A DNA stretch of 64,000 bases from Erpobdella octoculata (GCA_963978895.1 OZ022246.1:15934549-15998548); one strand, 5' to 3'. Counted from the stretch's first letter, positions 1 to 11,351 are shown. Notes: generated by a model from the sequence alone, not told the origin. Numbers and translations are program-made.

Positions 1-7
1 TGCTAGT

Positions 8-1340
8 TTGAAAATGGACAAATTCAGTGATAATCCAAAGAAGGCCATAAACGTTTATTATAAAGCCCAAATGCACAGAAATTATATAGTTGACGAAAAC
101 ATCATAAAAAATATAGTCAAAACTCAAGTGAAAGTTATTGATCCGTTAAACTATGAAATTAAACTTAATGTATACTATAAACCAAAAACATCCATCTCCA
201 TGGTTATGCGTAACAATATTTCTAACTGTAAAAAGCATTTGCAACGGGAAAATGTTATCTACAGGTTCACATGTCCCTGTGATCATGCAACATATATTGG
301 CTCTCAACCCGAACGTCTTTATCACGAAGGTTGACTATGCATTTGCAAGGTGGAGGTATCATGAAGCATTTTTGTGAAAAACACCATAAGCAGTTATCTA
401 GACAAATCCTTGTGGATAACACTGAAATAATAGAAACTTTTAACAATCCGAGACGATTAAGGGTGGCAGAGGCTTTGTTGATCCAGGAACAAAAACCAGC
501 AATTAACATTCAAGATAACAATTTCACTCACATTTTGAAGTTGTTTGATGGCCCAATTGTTCCAAAATTTGGAACTGCATCAAACGTCAATAAAGGAATG
601 AATATTAATAGATTGATGGAAGGAGATAAACATAAAACAGAGATGAAGAACAGGGATCCAAAAACGAAACTTCTTGAAACAAAGGTAAATAACTGTCAGC
701 ATTCATCTGACGTTTCAGTTGGAGAGGCTAGTAATAATTGTGACTCTAAAATTCTAGAGCCCAAACCACTCCTCTACGATAATCTCAACAAGAATAAAAC
801 GAGCGTGAAATTTGAAAATGATTTGTCCGAAAGAAGAGAACAAAGTGATTGCTGCGAGAAAGAAATTGATATAGTGACCGATGAAGATATACTCAACATC
901 AAAGACATAGAGGATACCGTCATGGAAAATCTCACTAACCAGAAGGAAACTACACCTGTCAAGAATTATGAAAGGTCTGTGGATGCTGAGGGAGATCTAA
1001 CTAGAGAAACACCTGTTTGTTTTAAAAGCTGTGGCTCTAAAAATACGGAGTCAGAATCACTCTCTCTTGATAGTTTCCACACAGATGAAATGATTGAAGG
1101 AAAAGAAATGACTTGGAAGAAAAACATAAAAGTAGTTATAATGTCGACGATGAAGATGTTTTCTGTAACTGTGAAGGTAGTGAAGTCGAGGTTGATGGCG
1201 ATTCGGCTAAAAATTGTGGAACTACACTAATCGGAGAAATTGAGAATGTTTTGATTAATAGTGCAGGTGAGGCTGAGACACCTGCGGTGTTTGAACATTT
1301 ACTTTGCAATCCAAACATTAATATAAAAAGAAGAAAGTAG
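8..1340 (+). pseudogene. Penelope-like element ORF, C-terminal part (GIY-YIG), frameshifted
   Basis: This is the end of a Penelope-like retroelement ORF; the reverse transcriptase lies outside the window. Frame 8-334 holds the start of a GIY-YIG endonuclease (VIYRF...TYIG). The frame breaks near 330 and continues in 331-1230 with LTMHLQGGGIMKHF, the usual continuation of the PLE GIY-YIG domain (compare 53118-54242 and 55002-57647 here). A long acidic, low-complexity tail follows, shifts frame near 1115-1230, and ends at 1340 with a basic IKRRK. The same kind of basic end closes the other PLE ORFs in the window. Two frameshifts make it a pseudogene. The family assignment is firm; activity is excluded for this copy. 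Confidence 0.85.
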
Positions 1341-1789
1341 AAAACAAAAACTACGGGAAAAGTGAGCGTGAAATCAGCTGTGTGGCTTGCTGGTTGTGTA
1401 TTTAATTTGTATTTTAGTGAGACTTTGGCTGAACGCGTCGACACTTGTTTACTCACTGAAAGCGTGTTTATTAATACTCGGCTACTTTTATTGATTTTAG
1501 TCTAATTCTGCATGTATTGAAAACAAACTAACTGCTGTTTATTTAACTTTATTATTATAATTTGAGAAAGTGTTTTTTCGATTTTAATATATACCGTTTT
1601 ATTATTATAAATGAAGCTCTGAAGATGGTTAAATTAACCGAAACTGGCCAGTCAGCTGGAAAAAATAAAGATTTTAAAACGTTGCTTAGTGTAGTTTCAG
1701 AAAGGAAAGATATTGTTGTTTTGCAAGGTTTATACAAGAAACTGTTGAATGCAAAATGGGCGACAAAGTTCAATGAAACTTGCTTGCGG

Positions 1790-1790
<1 letters not shown>
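1341..1790 (+). repeat. PLE 3' region / pseudo-LTR
   Basis: Non-coding 3' end of the PLE. It contains a hammerhead motif (1615-1657) and then the beginning of a PLE reading frame ([18 protein letters not shown]). That frame start is expected because PLE pseudo-LTRs repeat the 5' end of the element downstream of the ORF. The unit stops exactly where (AT)n begins at about 1791. It is closely similar to 9710-10004, so both belong to one subfamily. Confidence 0.75.
1615..1657 (+). ncRNA. Hammerhead ribozyme motif (PLE type)
   Basis: Reads as helix I AGCT, core CTGAAGA, one extra T, helix II GGTTAA/TTAACC, GAA, helix III ACTGGCCAGT (self-complementary), cleavage base C, helix I AGCT. All core elements of a type I hammerhead with a very short helix III are present. 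Hammerheads of this kind are known from PLE pseudo-LTRs. The extra T after the CTGANGA box is shared by every copy in the window. Confidence 0.8.
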
Positions 1791-1868
<78 letters not shown>

Positions 1869-1882
1869 TATACATATATATA
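1791..1882. repeat. (AT)n microsatellite
   Basis: Dinucleotide run with a few TACATATA interruptions at its right end. It abuts the 3' end of a PLE copy on its left and the tail of a LINE on its right. Confidence 0.95.
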
Positions 1883-1883
1883 A

Positions 1884-2753
1884 TATCATCATCATCATTA
1901 TCACCGTGACGCTTTTGGTGCTAGGTTTGCTGAGTTGGTAGGGCGTTAGCCTTGAATGTGAGAGCTTCACGGTTCGACTCCTACTCACTACCTAGTAGCC
2001 CATGTCAACGAAAAACTTAGCGGGTAAAGTCGTTTTCTCCGTGGGGCATGTAAAAGAACAGCGCCTTTGAACAAAGCGGAAAAGGCGCTCAATAAATTAT
2101 CAAACATTTACATTTTTTACATATCATCGACCGACTACGTTTCGTCCGGACTTGTTGGTCCCTCGACTCCGCAGACGACCATATCCGAGCTTCCATTTCT
2201 CTCCCTTGGCCTCCGTGGCTTCCCTTCTAACATCCTCAGCGGTGATACTCTTTCTGTCACAACCCATGTATGTTGACATCTGGTCGAGGTATGACATTCT
2301 TGGACGGCCGCGTCTGTTGCTAGCTCTTATGTTCGATGTATACAGCATGTATATATTTGCCGGTTCATCCTGGTTCATACGTAGGCAGTGACTATTGAAA
2401 GACAGCTGACGATGAGGGATCAATGTGTTGATAGGAGCTGATTGTACCCTGTCGTACAGGTCCTCATTTGTCATACGATCCTCTGACTGAACCACACCGA
2501 TCATCCTGCGATAACACTTTCTGGCAAACACGTCCAATTTAATCGACAAACTTTTTGTTACAAGCCAGGATTCACATCCATACAACAAAATCGATACACA
2601 TGCAGCGTTGAAGAAGCGCACTCTCAGCATCTTGTCTTGAGGTAAGGATCTTCTCCAGTTTGTGGGAGGCCCCCATGCAAATGCGATTCTGGCCTCAATA
2701 TCTTTGACATCTGAGTTCATGTGAGAACCAAAATATTTGAAGTCCCGGACCAC
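1884..2753 (-). pseudogene. LINE 3' part (RT C-terminal region and 3' UTR)
   Basis: Minus-strand frame 2753-2124 encodes FKYFGSHM, ARIAFA, LLYGCESW and TNEDLYDRV. These are typical of the region after the RT in RTE/craft-like non-LTR retrotransposons (family pattern YLGS...LLYG.E.W). The 3' UTR continues to about 1884 and ends in a TGATAATGATGATGA tail, a common LINE 3' end. The catalytic RT part is missing in this orientation, but a piece of it lies next door in the opposite orientation (2807-2990). Not functional. Confidence 0.75.
1925..1990 (+). repeat. tRNA-like sequence (SINE-type Pol III promoter)
   Basis: Contains an A-box-like GCTGAGTTGGTAGGG near 1928 and a perfect B box GGTTCGACTCC near 1971, spaced as in a tRNA. 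No good cloverleaf or clean anticodon arm is visible, so a tRNA-derived SINE head is more likely than a tRNA gene. It lies antisense to the LINE 3' UTR, and its relation to that LINE is unclear. Confidence 0.5.
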
Positions 2754-2806
2754 TTCTACTTTTTTGCGGTAGATTGTGAGGTGCGGTGCATTGAAAATCT
2801 TCAGGG

Positions 2807-3160
<354 letters not shown>

Positions 3161-3168
3161 GGTCTCCG

Positions 3169-3270
3169 TGTAAGATGAAGATGATTGATCTTACGTATTT
3201 TCATAGTATTTGTTTATTTTATTTTATTATGTGTGCATTTTATTAGGATTGGATATGTCGAAACAATAAG

Positions 3271-3324
<54 letters not shown>

Positions 3325-3753
3325 ATATATATATGTTTTTATATATATGTATGTGTGTACGTGTGTGCGTGTTTATTATTTTTTTATCTAGAAATTTATA
3401 TATATATATATATATATATATATCTTTTTCCGTATTTTTATTGGTAAGAATGTAAATATTATTTTGTGTATGAATTTTGAGAATTTAGACAGTGTGTTTA
3501 AAGTTGAGTGTTCGAGAAGAAAATAAAAGTTTAAAGAGACGTGCTGCAGAGAGAAATTGGAATTAACAAAAGATTTGTTAGAACCGTGCGAAATTCTACA
3601 AAGTGAGATAATTCAGTTTTATTTGAGTCCAGTTAAAAGATTATATTCAAGGAAGAATAATTAAGTTAAAATAAATTCGAGAAATATTGTGTTATAAATA
3701 ACTTCGACTTTAACGTCACGAATCGCTAGAAAGCATATTCCTCTACGTTTATA
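3169..3753 (+). repeat. Gypsy LTR 1 (5')
   Basis: 585 bp, beginning TGTAAGATGAAGATGATTGATC with a short inverted repeat (GTAAGATGAA...TTCATCTTAC in the other copies). It contains internal (AT)n and TATG runs of variable length, which account for most of the length difference from LTR2 and LTR3. An AATAAAAG near 3521 may be the polyadenylation signal. Confidence 0.9.
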
Positions 3754-3851
3754 TTGGTGACCCCGACGTGATTTACGCATTTTCATACGTAAATATATTT
3801 TTCTGAAGTTGTTTGATCACAAGTGACCGAATTTCTTTTCTTTTGTGAAAG

Positions 3852-5089
3852 ATGTCTGACGAGAAGTTCATTGCGATGGGACAGGACCTAGGCTATTCCG
3901 GAGAAGATTTAAGGAATTATGTCAAAGAGTTAAAGGATGAAGAAAGAGTTAGGAGATTAGAAGAACGTGAAGAAAAAAAACAAGAACGGGAAGAGCGGGA
4001 ACGTGAACGCGAGGATAAAAAGGCTCAAGAAAAACGAGAACTTCTACGTGAGCGCGAACAACGTCAACATGAATTAGAATTGAAGAAGCTGGAATTGGAA
4101 GCCCTAACAAAAAAAGAACCAAAGCCGACGGTAGAGGTAACAAAGATTCCATATCCAAAGTTCTCGGACAGATCGCGAGGGACTACAGTCAAGGCACTCA
4201 AGCAACTCCAGTCATGTGCCAAGCACGAAGAGAGGCCAACTTGACACCACCATGCAAGGATTCTGGAGTAGTGAATGCATGCGCGGTCATGGTGTTGGAT
4301 GGTAAATTGAATGAGGTCCAATTAAAATGTGGTTGCTTTTCACCGGTAATAGCGGATGGTTGTTTTCACTCAGGAGAAAAGTTTAAATTAACCAGAGGGT
4401 TTGTGAACAGAAAACCGGTAGAGGTTTTGAGGGACACTGGCTGTACTTCCATAATAGTAAAGGAATCATTAGTGCACCCGCGTCAGATGACCGGAAGAAC
4501 AAGACCCTGTGTTTTGATCGACGGCACAGTTCGGGTGGCTCCAACAGCAGTGGTAAAAATCAAAACAGACTGGTTCAGAGGAACCAGGGAGGTAGTGTGC
4601 ATGAAAAACCTACTTTGCGATCTCGTGCTGGGAAATGTTGAAGGGGTAAGGGGTTTTGATGCAATGGCGGCAGGAAAACGCTTTGGTCGGAAACCACAGG
4701 AATCCGCTTCCAACTACGACAGCACTCAGAGGAATGATCGGGTAAATTTTAGAAAATCGTCGGCTAACTCGGAGCTGTATCAAAGCAAGGAAAGAAACAC
4801 GTCTGCCATTTCAAAGGTAGGAAATAAAGTTGAGGCAAAAGTTCAAGCTTTGAATCCGCCAAAAGAAAGACCAAGGCTCAATCTTCTGCCTAGAGGCCAA
4901 AATGGAGGGGTGGGGAAAGATGGAAAGTTGAATTCGGCAATTTTCGGAGATGCCCGCCCTGTTGACACAGAATGCAGAGAGATAGAGATTGAGAATAAGT
5001 TGAAAGGAAACTATTTCAAAGGCAAGGAGAACATCGGTGCTGACTTTTTTAGTCGTAAAGAGAGTGACGATGTAATCAAGAAACACTGA
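3852..5089 (+). pseudogene. Gypsy gag-protease ORF, copy 1 (601-bp deletion)
   Basis: Same gene as 5790-7628, but about 601 bp covering the capsid and zinc knuckle are missing. The break is after CCAAAGTTCTCGGA near 4167, rejoining at CAGATCGCGAGGG, with a GGA microhomology at the junction. The loss is not a multiple of three, so the N-terminal coiled-coil frame (3852-4244) ends early. The protease and downstream part stays open in another frame (4214-5089). Apart from the deletion it is almost identical to copy 2. Confidence 0.88.
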
Positions 5090-5118
5090 CGCGTTTATTT
5101 TTTCGAAGAGGGGGGATA

Positions 5119-5222
5119 TGTAAGATGAAGATGATTCATCTTACGTATTTTCATAGTATTTGTTTATTTTATTTTATTATGTGTGCATTTTATTAGGATT
5201 GGATATGTCGAAACAATAAGTC

Positions 5223-5258
<36 letters not shown>

Positions 5259-5691
5259 ATATATATATATATGTTTTTATATATATGTATGTGTGTACGT
5301 GTGTGCGTGTTTATTATTTTTTTATCTAGAAATTTATATATATATATATATATATATATATCTTTCTCCGGATTTTTATTGGTAAGAATGTAAATATTAT
5401 TTTGTGTATGAATTTTGAGAATTTAGACAGTGTGTTTAAAGTTGAGTGTTCGAGAAGTAAATAAAAGTTTAAAGAGACGTGCTGCAGAGAGAAATTGGAA
5501 TTAACAAAAGATTTGTTAGAACCGTGCGAAATTCTACAAAGTGAGATAATTCAGTTTTATTTGAGTCCAGTTAAAAGATTATATTCAAGGAAGAATAATT
5601 AAGTTAAAATAAATTCGAGAAATATTGTGTTATAAATAACTTCGACTTTAACGTTACGAATCGCTAGAAAGCATATTCCTCTACGTTTACA
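5119..5691 (+). repeat. Gypsy LTR 2 (shared middle LTR)
   Basis: 573 bp, nearly identical to LTR1 and LTR3 outside the microsatellite runs. It is both the 3' LTR of the first unit and the 5' LTR of the second. It is preceded by a polypurine tract and followed by the primer-binding site. Confidence 0.9.
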
Positions 5692-5789
5692 TTGGTGACC
5701 CCGACGTGATTTACGCATTTTCATACGTAAATATATTTTTCTGAAATTGTTTGATCACAAGTGACCGAATTTTTTTTCTTTTGTGAAAG

Positions 5790-7628
5790 ATGTCTGACGA
5801 GAAGTTCATTGCGATGGGACAGGCCCTAGGCTATTCCGGAGAAGATTTAAGGAATTATGTCAAAGAGTTAAAGGATGAAAAAAGAGTTAGGAGATTAGAA
5901 GAACGTGAAGAAAAAAAACAAGAACGGGAAGAGCGGGAACGTGAACGCGAGGATAAAAAGGCTCAAGAAAAACGAGAACTTCTACGTGAGCGCGAACAAC
6001 GTCAACATGAATTAGAATTGAAGAAGCTGGAATTGGAAGCCCTAACAAAAAAAGAGCCAAAGCCGACGGTAGAGGTAACAAAGATTCCATATCCAAAGTT
6101 CTCGGAAGGTGACGACGTGGACGCATTTCTGCTCCGTTTTGAGGCATTGGCCACGGCAAATGATCATCCAAAAAAGGGTTGGGGAATGCTTCTGGGTTCC
6201 TTGCTCAGTGCTAAGACATTGGAAGTGTTTGGCCAGCTCGGCGAGAGTCAGATGCAGGATTACGAGTCGGTAAAGGAGGCACTCCTTCGCCGTTTTGGGA
6301 AGTCGGCAGAAGCCTACCGAATAAAGTTTCGAGAGTCAAAGCTTGAACCAGAAGAGACTTGGGAACAGTATCTGGTGCGACTAGATAGTTACCTCAGGCG
6401 CTGGGTGGATCTCGCGGGTACAAAAAACTATTTGTTTTTGTTCCTAAAAGAGCAGTTCTTTGGAAAGTGTCCGTCGGGAATGGCTGAGTATTTGTTGGAA
6501 AAAGAAAGCGTTGACGTCAACGAGTTAAGTCGCTGGGTCAACAAATACAGTCAAGCTCACCCAATCAAAAGCTTGGCAAAGGTCGAGAACGCAAGCAGGA
6601 TTAGCGGAAATCGTGGTCAACCAGACTCTGACTCGGGAATGGTTGGACCACGCTGTTACAATTGCAATAAGCTGGGCCATATGGCAAAGGATTGTCATCA
6701 CGCTGGACAGATCGCGAGGGACTACAGTCAAGGCACTCAAGCAACTCCAGTCATGTGCCAAGCACGAAGAGAGGCCAACTTGACACCACCATGCAAGGAT
6801 TCTGGAGTAGTGAATGCATGCGCGGTCATGGTGTTGGATGGTAAATTGAATGAGGTCCAATTAAAATGTGGTTGCTTTTCACCGGTAATAGCGGATGGTT
6901 GTTTTCACTCAGGAGAAAAGTTTAAATTAACCAGAGGGTTTGTGAACAGAAAACCGGTAGAGGTTTTGAGGGACACTGGCTGTACTTCCATAATAGTAAA
7001 GGAATCATTAGTGCACCCGCGTCAGATGACCGGAAGAACAAGACCCTGTGTTTTGATCGACGGCACAGTTCGGGTGGCTCCAACAGCAGTGGTAAAAATC
7101 AAAACAGACTGGTTCAGAGGAACCAGGGAGGTAGTGTGCATGAAAAACCTACTTTGCGATCTCGTGCTGGGAAATGTTGAAGGGGTAAGGGGTTTTGATG
7201 CAATGGCGGCAGGAAAACGCTTTGGTCGAAAACCACAGGAATCCGCTTCCAACTACGACAGCACTCAGAGGAATGATCGGGTAAATTTTAGAAAATCGTC
7301 GGCTAACTCGGAGCTGTATCAAAGCAAGGAAAGAAACACGTCTGCCATTTCAAAGGTAGGAAATAAAGTTGAGGCAAAAGTTCAAGCTTTGAATCCGCCA
7401 AAAGAAAGACCAAGGCTCAATCTTCTGCCTAGAGGCCAAAATGGAGGGGTGGGGAAAGATGGAAAGTTGAATTCGGCAATTTTCGGAGATGCCCGCCCTG
7501 TTGACACAGAATGCAGAGAGATAGAGATTGAGAATAAGTTGAAAGGAAACTATTTCAAAGGCAAGGAGAACATCGGTGCTGACTTTCTTAGTCGTAAAGA
7601 GAGTGACGATGTAATCAAGAAACACTGA
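5790..7628 (+). CDS. Gypsy Gag-protease polyprotein with truncated Pol and an eIF4B-like insert
   Basis: Intact 612-aa frame starting MSDEKFIAMGQALGYS. Order: a highly charged coiled coil (about residues 25-85); a capsid region IPYPKFSEGDDVDAFLLRFE resembling the SCAN-like Gag of Gmr1-type gypsy elements; a CCHC knuckle CYNCNKLGHMAKDC (near 289-302); a retropepsin-like domain with DTG (near 395). A basic linker follows, then RPRLNLLPRG and SAIFGDARPVDT (about 540-572), which resemble translation initiation factor eIF4B. The last 20 residues, GKENIGADFLSRK, match the end of an RNase H/connection region. RT, most of RNase H, and integrase are absent, so the element cannot move alone. Ending Pol at RNase H rather than integrase would suit the Gmr1-like gene order, but deletion of integrase would look the same. 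Confidence 0.85.
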   Translation: MSDEKFIAMGQALGYSGEDLRNYVKELKDEKRVRRLEEREEKKQEREEREREREDKKAQEKRELLREREQRQHELELKKLELEALTKKEPKPTVEVTKIPYPKFSEGDDVDAFLLRFEALATANDHPKKGWGMLLGSLLSAKTLEVFGQLGESQMQDYESVKEALLRRFGKSAEAYRIKFRESKLEPEETWEQYLVRLDSYLRRWVDLAGTKNYLFLFLKEQFFGKCPSGMAEYLLEKESVDVNELSRWVNKYSQAHPIKSLAKVENASRISGNRGQPDSDSGMVGPRCYNCNKLGHMAKDCHHAGQIARDYSQGTQATPVMCQARREANLTPPCKDSGVVNACAVMVLDGKLNEVQLKCGCFSPVIADGCFHSGEKFKLTRGFVNRKPVEVLRDTGCTSIIVKESLVHPRQMTGRTRPCVLIDGTVRVAPTAVVKIKTDWFRGTREVVCMKNLLCDLVLGNVEGVRGFDAMAAGKRFGRKPQESASNYDSTQRNDRVNFRKSSANSELYQSKERNTSAISKVGNKVEAKVQALNPPKERPRLNLLPRGQNGGVGKDGKLNSAIFGDARPVDTECREIEIENKLKGNYFKGKENIGADFLSRKESDDVIKKH

Positions 7629-7657
7629 CGCGTTTCTTTTTTTGAAGAGGGGGGATA

Positions 7658-7759
7658 TGTAAGATGAAGATGATTCATCTTACGTATTTTCATAGTATTT
7701 GTTTATTTTATTTTATTATGTGTGCATTTTATTAGGATTGGATATGTCGAAACAATAAG

Positions 7760-7799
<40 letters not shown>

Positions 7800-8218
7800 A
7801 TATATATATGTTTTTATATATATGTATGTGTGTACGTGTGTGCGTGTTTATTATTTTTTTATCTAGAAATTTATATATATATATATATCTTTCTTCGGAT
7901 TTTTATTGGTAAGAATGTAAATATTATTTTGTGTATGAATTTTGAGAATTTAGACAGTGTGTTTAAAGTTGAGTGTTCGAGAAGAAAATAAAAGTTTAAA
8001 GAGACGTGCTGCAGAGAGAAATTGGAATTAACAAAAGATTTGTTAGAACCGTGCGAAATTCTACAAAGTGAGATAATTCAGTTTTATTTGAGTCCAGTTA
8101 AAAGATTATATTCAAGGAAGAATAATTAAGTTAAAATAAATTCGAGAAATATTGCGTTATAAATAACTTCGACTTTAACGTTACGAATCGCTAGAAAGCA
8201 TATTCCTCTACGTTTACA
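7658..8218 (+). repeat. Gypsy LTR 3 (3')
   Basis: 561 bp, ending TTTACA at 8218 and followed at once by the CTCCG target duplicate. It differs from LTR2 mainly in AT-run length and scattered single bases. Confidence 0.9.
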
Positions 8219-8223
8219 CTCCG

Positions 8224-9497
8224 TATAGAGCGTAAATAGTTATTGACGTACTTAGGTGTAATATTTTCTTTCAGGCACGCGCTATTAAAGACAATAGACC
8301 ATTTTGCGTTTATTAATTTTTTCGACAGACGTTCTAAATATTTTAAACTACATATATTCTTTAATTCAACTAGGGCTAACGGACCGTTTCGACTAAAATT
8401 GTCATCTTCAGAGCCCATTTAAAATTTAAACCAAACGTCAACGCAAGAAACGATACAAGGAAATAAACAATAAAACCAGGTAGAACGTACGTACCCTAGA
8501 TATTAGAATATCGTAAAAGGAACTGAGATAAAATACGTATTAAGAAAGCTCAAATAATTTAAAAAATAAATTAGTATGTACAAGAATATTGCTATGGTCG
8601 TAATTTGCTTATAGAAAAATACAATGTAAAATTACAAATATGAACATGTTATTTTTTTCTTCTTATTGTTATAATACCACTATAAAGTAGAAAAGGCAAT
8701 TCAACGGGTTTGTCATCTCCCGGCGGGAATTCACATTGGTCCCCTTCAGGAATTCCACTGAGGTCACTGCTGACGCCATGGGCGCCATCAGTCACACAAC
8801 AAACGGAAGGGAGTGGTTCAACAGGTTCATTGCTACACATCACAAATTCATCCTCGTCCGATAATGTTTGATCCGCGATCATGTCAGTACTTCGTGTGTA
8901 ATCCGTCCCATGTTGACCAGAGATGAGAGAGTTAGTAGTCAAACGAGAATCAGGAACGCATCGTGTTGCAACATCAGACAATGCGAATTTATTAGGTTCT
9001 TTTGTTGAGGTCAGTAATACTAGATGTATCACTGACACCCTGGGCACAATGAGTCCCACAACAGGTTGAAACTTGTCCCGACACGACAAGTCTTCATAGA
9101 CACTGCTCATCAATGTTTTGTTAGAGGTCGTGTCATTATCCCGTGTGTTGTCACCTGCAAGACAAGCCGAGATGAGATCTTCACTCCAAGAAGAAAAACC
9201 AGAAACGTCATCATTTAAAGTACTATTCAACTCCAAGGCACTATTAGCTACCGAACGTGAAGAAAGGATGGGACGAACAGATCCGTCAGCAACACAAGCC
9301 GAAAGTTCCTTGCCATCAGTTATTAAAGTCGAACTGATGTTTACATTTATATCCTGCGAATCATCCATCGCGAAATCAGTGGAAACTGGAGGGTCGACAG
9401 ATCTGTCGCCACGATAACGAAAACCACCGACGACCAATGTTGAGACGCCACGAGATGTAATAGCCATAGCAGAGGGGTATGACTGATATTGGAGCAA
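8224..9497 (-). pseudogene. PLE fragment P2: ORF C-terminal tail and pseudo-LTR
   Basis: On the minus strand, frame 9497-8649 is a low-complexity acidic tail ending TIRRKK, like the C-termini of the other PLE ORFs here. It is followed by a hammerhead (8416-8373) and by the start of a PLE frame, KKLINAKWSIVFNSACLKENITPKY (frame 8418-8191). The copy originally continued through CGGAG into 3168-3158, where it met (AT)n at 3157; the gypsy array split it. No RT or GIY-YIG domain is left. Confidence 0.75.
8373..8416 (-). ncRNA. Hammerhead ribozyme motif in PLE P2
   Basis: Minus strand: helix I GGGCT, core CTGAAGA, extra T, helix II GAC/GTC, GAA, helix III ACGG...CCGT, cleavage base T, helix I AGCCC. 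All pairings are intact. Helix II is only 3 bp plus an AT-rich loop. Confidence 0.75.
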
Positions 9498-9500
9498 TAA

Positions 9501-9708
<208 letters not shown>

Positions 9709-9808
9709 CCTAACTAACTGCTGTTTAATTAACTTTATTGTCATAAGTTTAAGAAAGTGTTCTTTTCGATTTTAATATATACCGTTTTATTATTATAGTT
9801 TAAAATGA

Positions 9809-9851
9809 AGCTCTGAAGATGGTTAAATTAACCGAAACTGGCCAGTCAGCT
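9809..9851 (+). ncRNA. Hammerhead ribozyme motif in PLE P3
   Basis: Same sequence as the motif at 1615-1657: AGCT, CTGAAGA, T, GGTTAA/TTAACC, GAA, ACTGGCCAGT, C, AGCT. All helices pair perfectly. Confidence 0.8.
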
Positions 9852-10036
9852 GGAAAAAATAAAGATTTTAAAACGTTGCTTGGCGTTGTTTCAGAAAAGA
9901 AAGATATTGTTGTTTTGCAAGGTTTATACAAGAAATTGTTGATTGCAAAATGGGCAACAAAGTTCAATGAAACTTGCTTGCGGGAAAATATTGTCCCCAA
10001 TTATTAGGGATGTCACGGGTAGTACTTTTTGGAGTT

Positions 10037-10250
10037 TTCGGGTTCGGGTTCGGGTTTGTGAAACTAGAGTTTTCGGGTTCGGGTTCGGGTTCGGGTTTGT
10101 GAAACTAGAGTTTTCTGGTTCGTGTTTGTAAAACTCGAGTTTTCGGGTTTGGGTTCGGGTTTGTGAAGCTCAGGTTTTCGGGTTCGAGTTCGGGTTCGGG
10201 TTTGTAGTTTTCCAAAAACCGGGTTCGGGTTCGGGTTCGGGTTTGGGTAC
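10037..10250 (+). repeat. TTCGGG hexamer array, left
   Basis: Imperfect runs of TTCGGG separated by TTTGTGAAACTAGAG-like spacers, inside the left end of the hAT-like element. GGGTTC repeated four times fits a G-quadruplex pattern on the plus strand. Confidence 0.9.
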
Positions 10251-11127
10251 CTACTGGCATATGATTTCAAATTCCTGGATTGATTTTAAATTTACCTAGT
10301 GTATATACATATACAAACGAGAGCGATCAATTCATCCATTGAACTTTACACGTATTGAATAAACTCTAACAAGTTATTTTTTAGCTTTCCAAATAATGTG
10401 ATTTCTTTGGCCGAAGGAGGCTCAATTATTTTAGTTTGTTCGCGGCTTGGTCCGGCCAGATAATCAGGCGGATTAGTGGTCTAGCTTACACACACACCAA
10501 TAAAATGACCTGTTTGTGTTATTTGTTACGCAAAGGTGAGAATACAAAACTTATATGGCTTGTGATTAGTATAATACGTAACCTCTTAAATTATTGTATT
10601 TAATTATTATTTTTCGCGGCTCTGTTAGGGCGGGTAATCAGGCGGATTAGTGTTCTGGCTTACACATTTGCCAATAAAATGACTGTGACGCATAGATCAT
10701 TTATAGACTTTGCCAGTTAAAGTTTAGGATTATGCAAGATTATCTTTATAACAAAAGGTCTTTGTTGTATCAGAAAAACTTTGAGGATATGAATGAATAA
10801 ATATAAGGTTATATAACTGAAGTAAAAAGTTTAGAGTCATGGCTATCCGCGATTTCTTCGACCGAAGGAGGCTTAATTATTTTAGTTTGTTCGCGGCTCG
10901 GTCCTGCCTGATAATCAAACGGATTAATGGTCTAGTTTACACAATCACTAATAAAATGACGTATTTGTGTTATTTGTTACGCAACGGTGATAATACAAAA
11001 CTTCTACGCTCGCGATTAGTATAATATGTTACGTCAACAAAACTTGTAATTTATTGATCTCTAAGACACAGCTTTTATAAATATTTATTTGTTCACAACT
11101 CCGAGCTCGGTTATTAGGCTTATAAAT

Positions 11128-11351
11128 TTTCGGGTTCGGGTTCGGGTATCAAGTTTTCACATTTTCGGGTTCGAGTTCGGGTTCGGGTATCAAGTTTTCT
11201 CATTTTCGGGTTCGGGTTCGGGTATCAAGTTTTCACATTTTCGGGTTCGGGTTCGGGTTCGGGTATCAAATTTTCACACTTTCGGGTTCGAGTTCGGGTT
11301 CGGGTATCAGAAAAAGACCGGGTAGTACCGAACTCGGGTTCGGGTTCGGGT
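11128..11351 (+). repeat. TTCGGG hexamer array, right
   Basis: Runs of TTCGGG separated by TATCAAGTTTTCACATT-like spacers at the right end of the hAT-like element. It is G-rich on the same strand as the left array, so the two arrays are direct rather than inverted. Confidence 0.9.

Larger units (their letters stand above)
3169..8218 (+). mobile_element. Ty3/gypsy LTR retrotransposon array with three LTRs
   Basis: Structure is LTR1 (3169-3753), internal 1, LTR2 (5119-5691), internal 2, LTR3 (7658-8218). Each LTR starts TGTAAGATGAAG and ends in TTTACA or TTTATA. Each internal region begins with a primer-binding-site-like TTGGTGACCCCGACGTG and ends with a polypurine tract GAAGAGGGGGGA. The duplicated target CTCCG occurs at 3164-3168 and 8219-8223, so the array moved in once or grew after insertion by LTR recombination. 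The insertion lies in the 3' end of a minus-strand PLE. Both internal regions lack the integrase and RT core. Confidence 0.92.

Noticed and set aside
8649..9497. The 282-aa minus-strand frame as a host secreted or adhesion protein
   Set aside because: It ends in the same basic residues as other PLE ORFs and is followed by the PLE hammerhead and frame start, so it is a PLE tail.
10037..11351. TTCGGG arrays as interstitial telomeric repeats
   Set aside because: The unit is not the metazoan TTAGGG, it is spaced by non-repeat linkers, and both arrays lie within one hAT-like element with an exact 8-bp target duplication.
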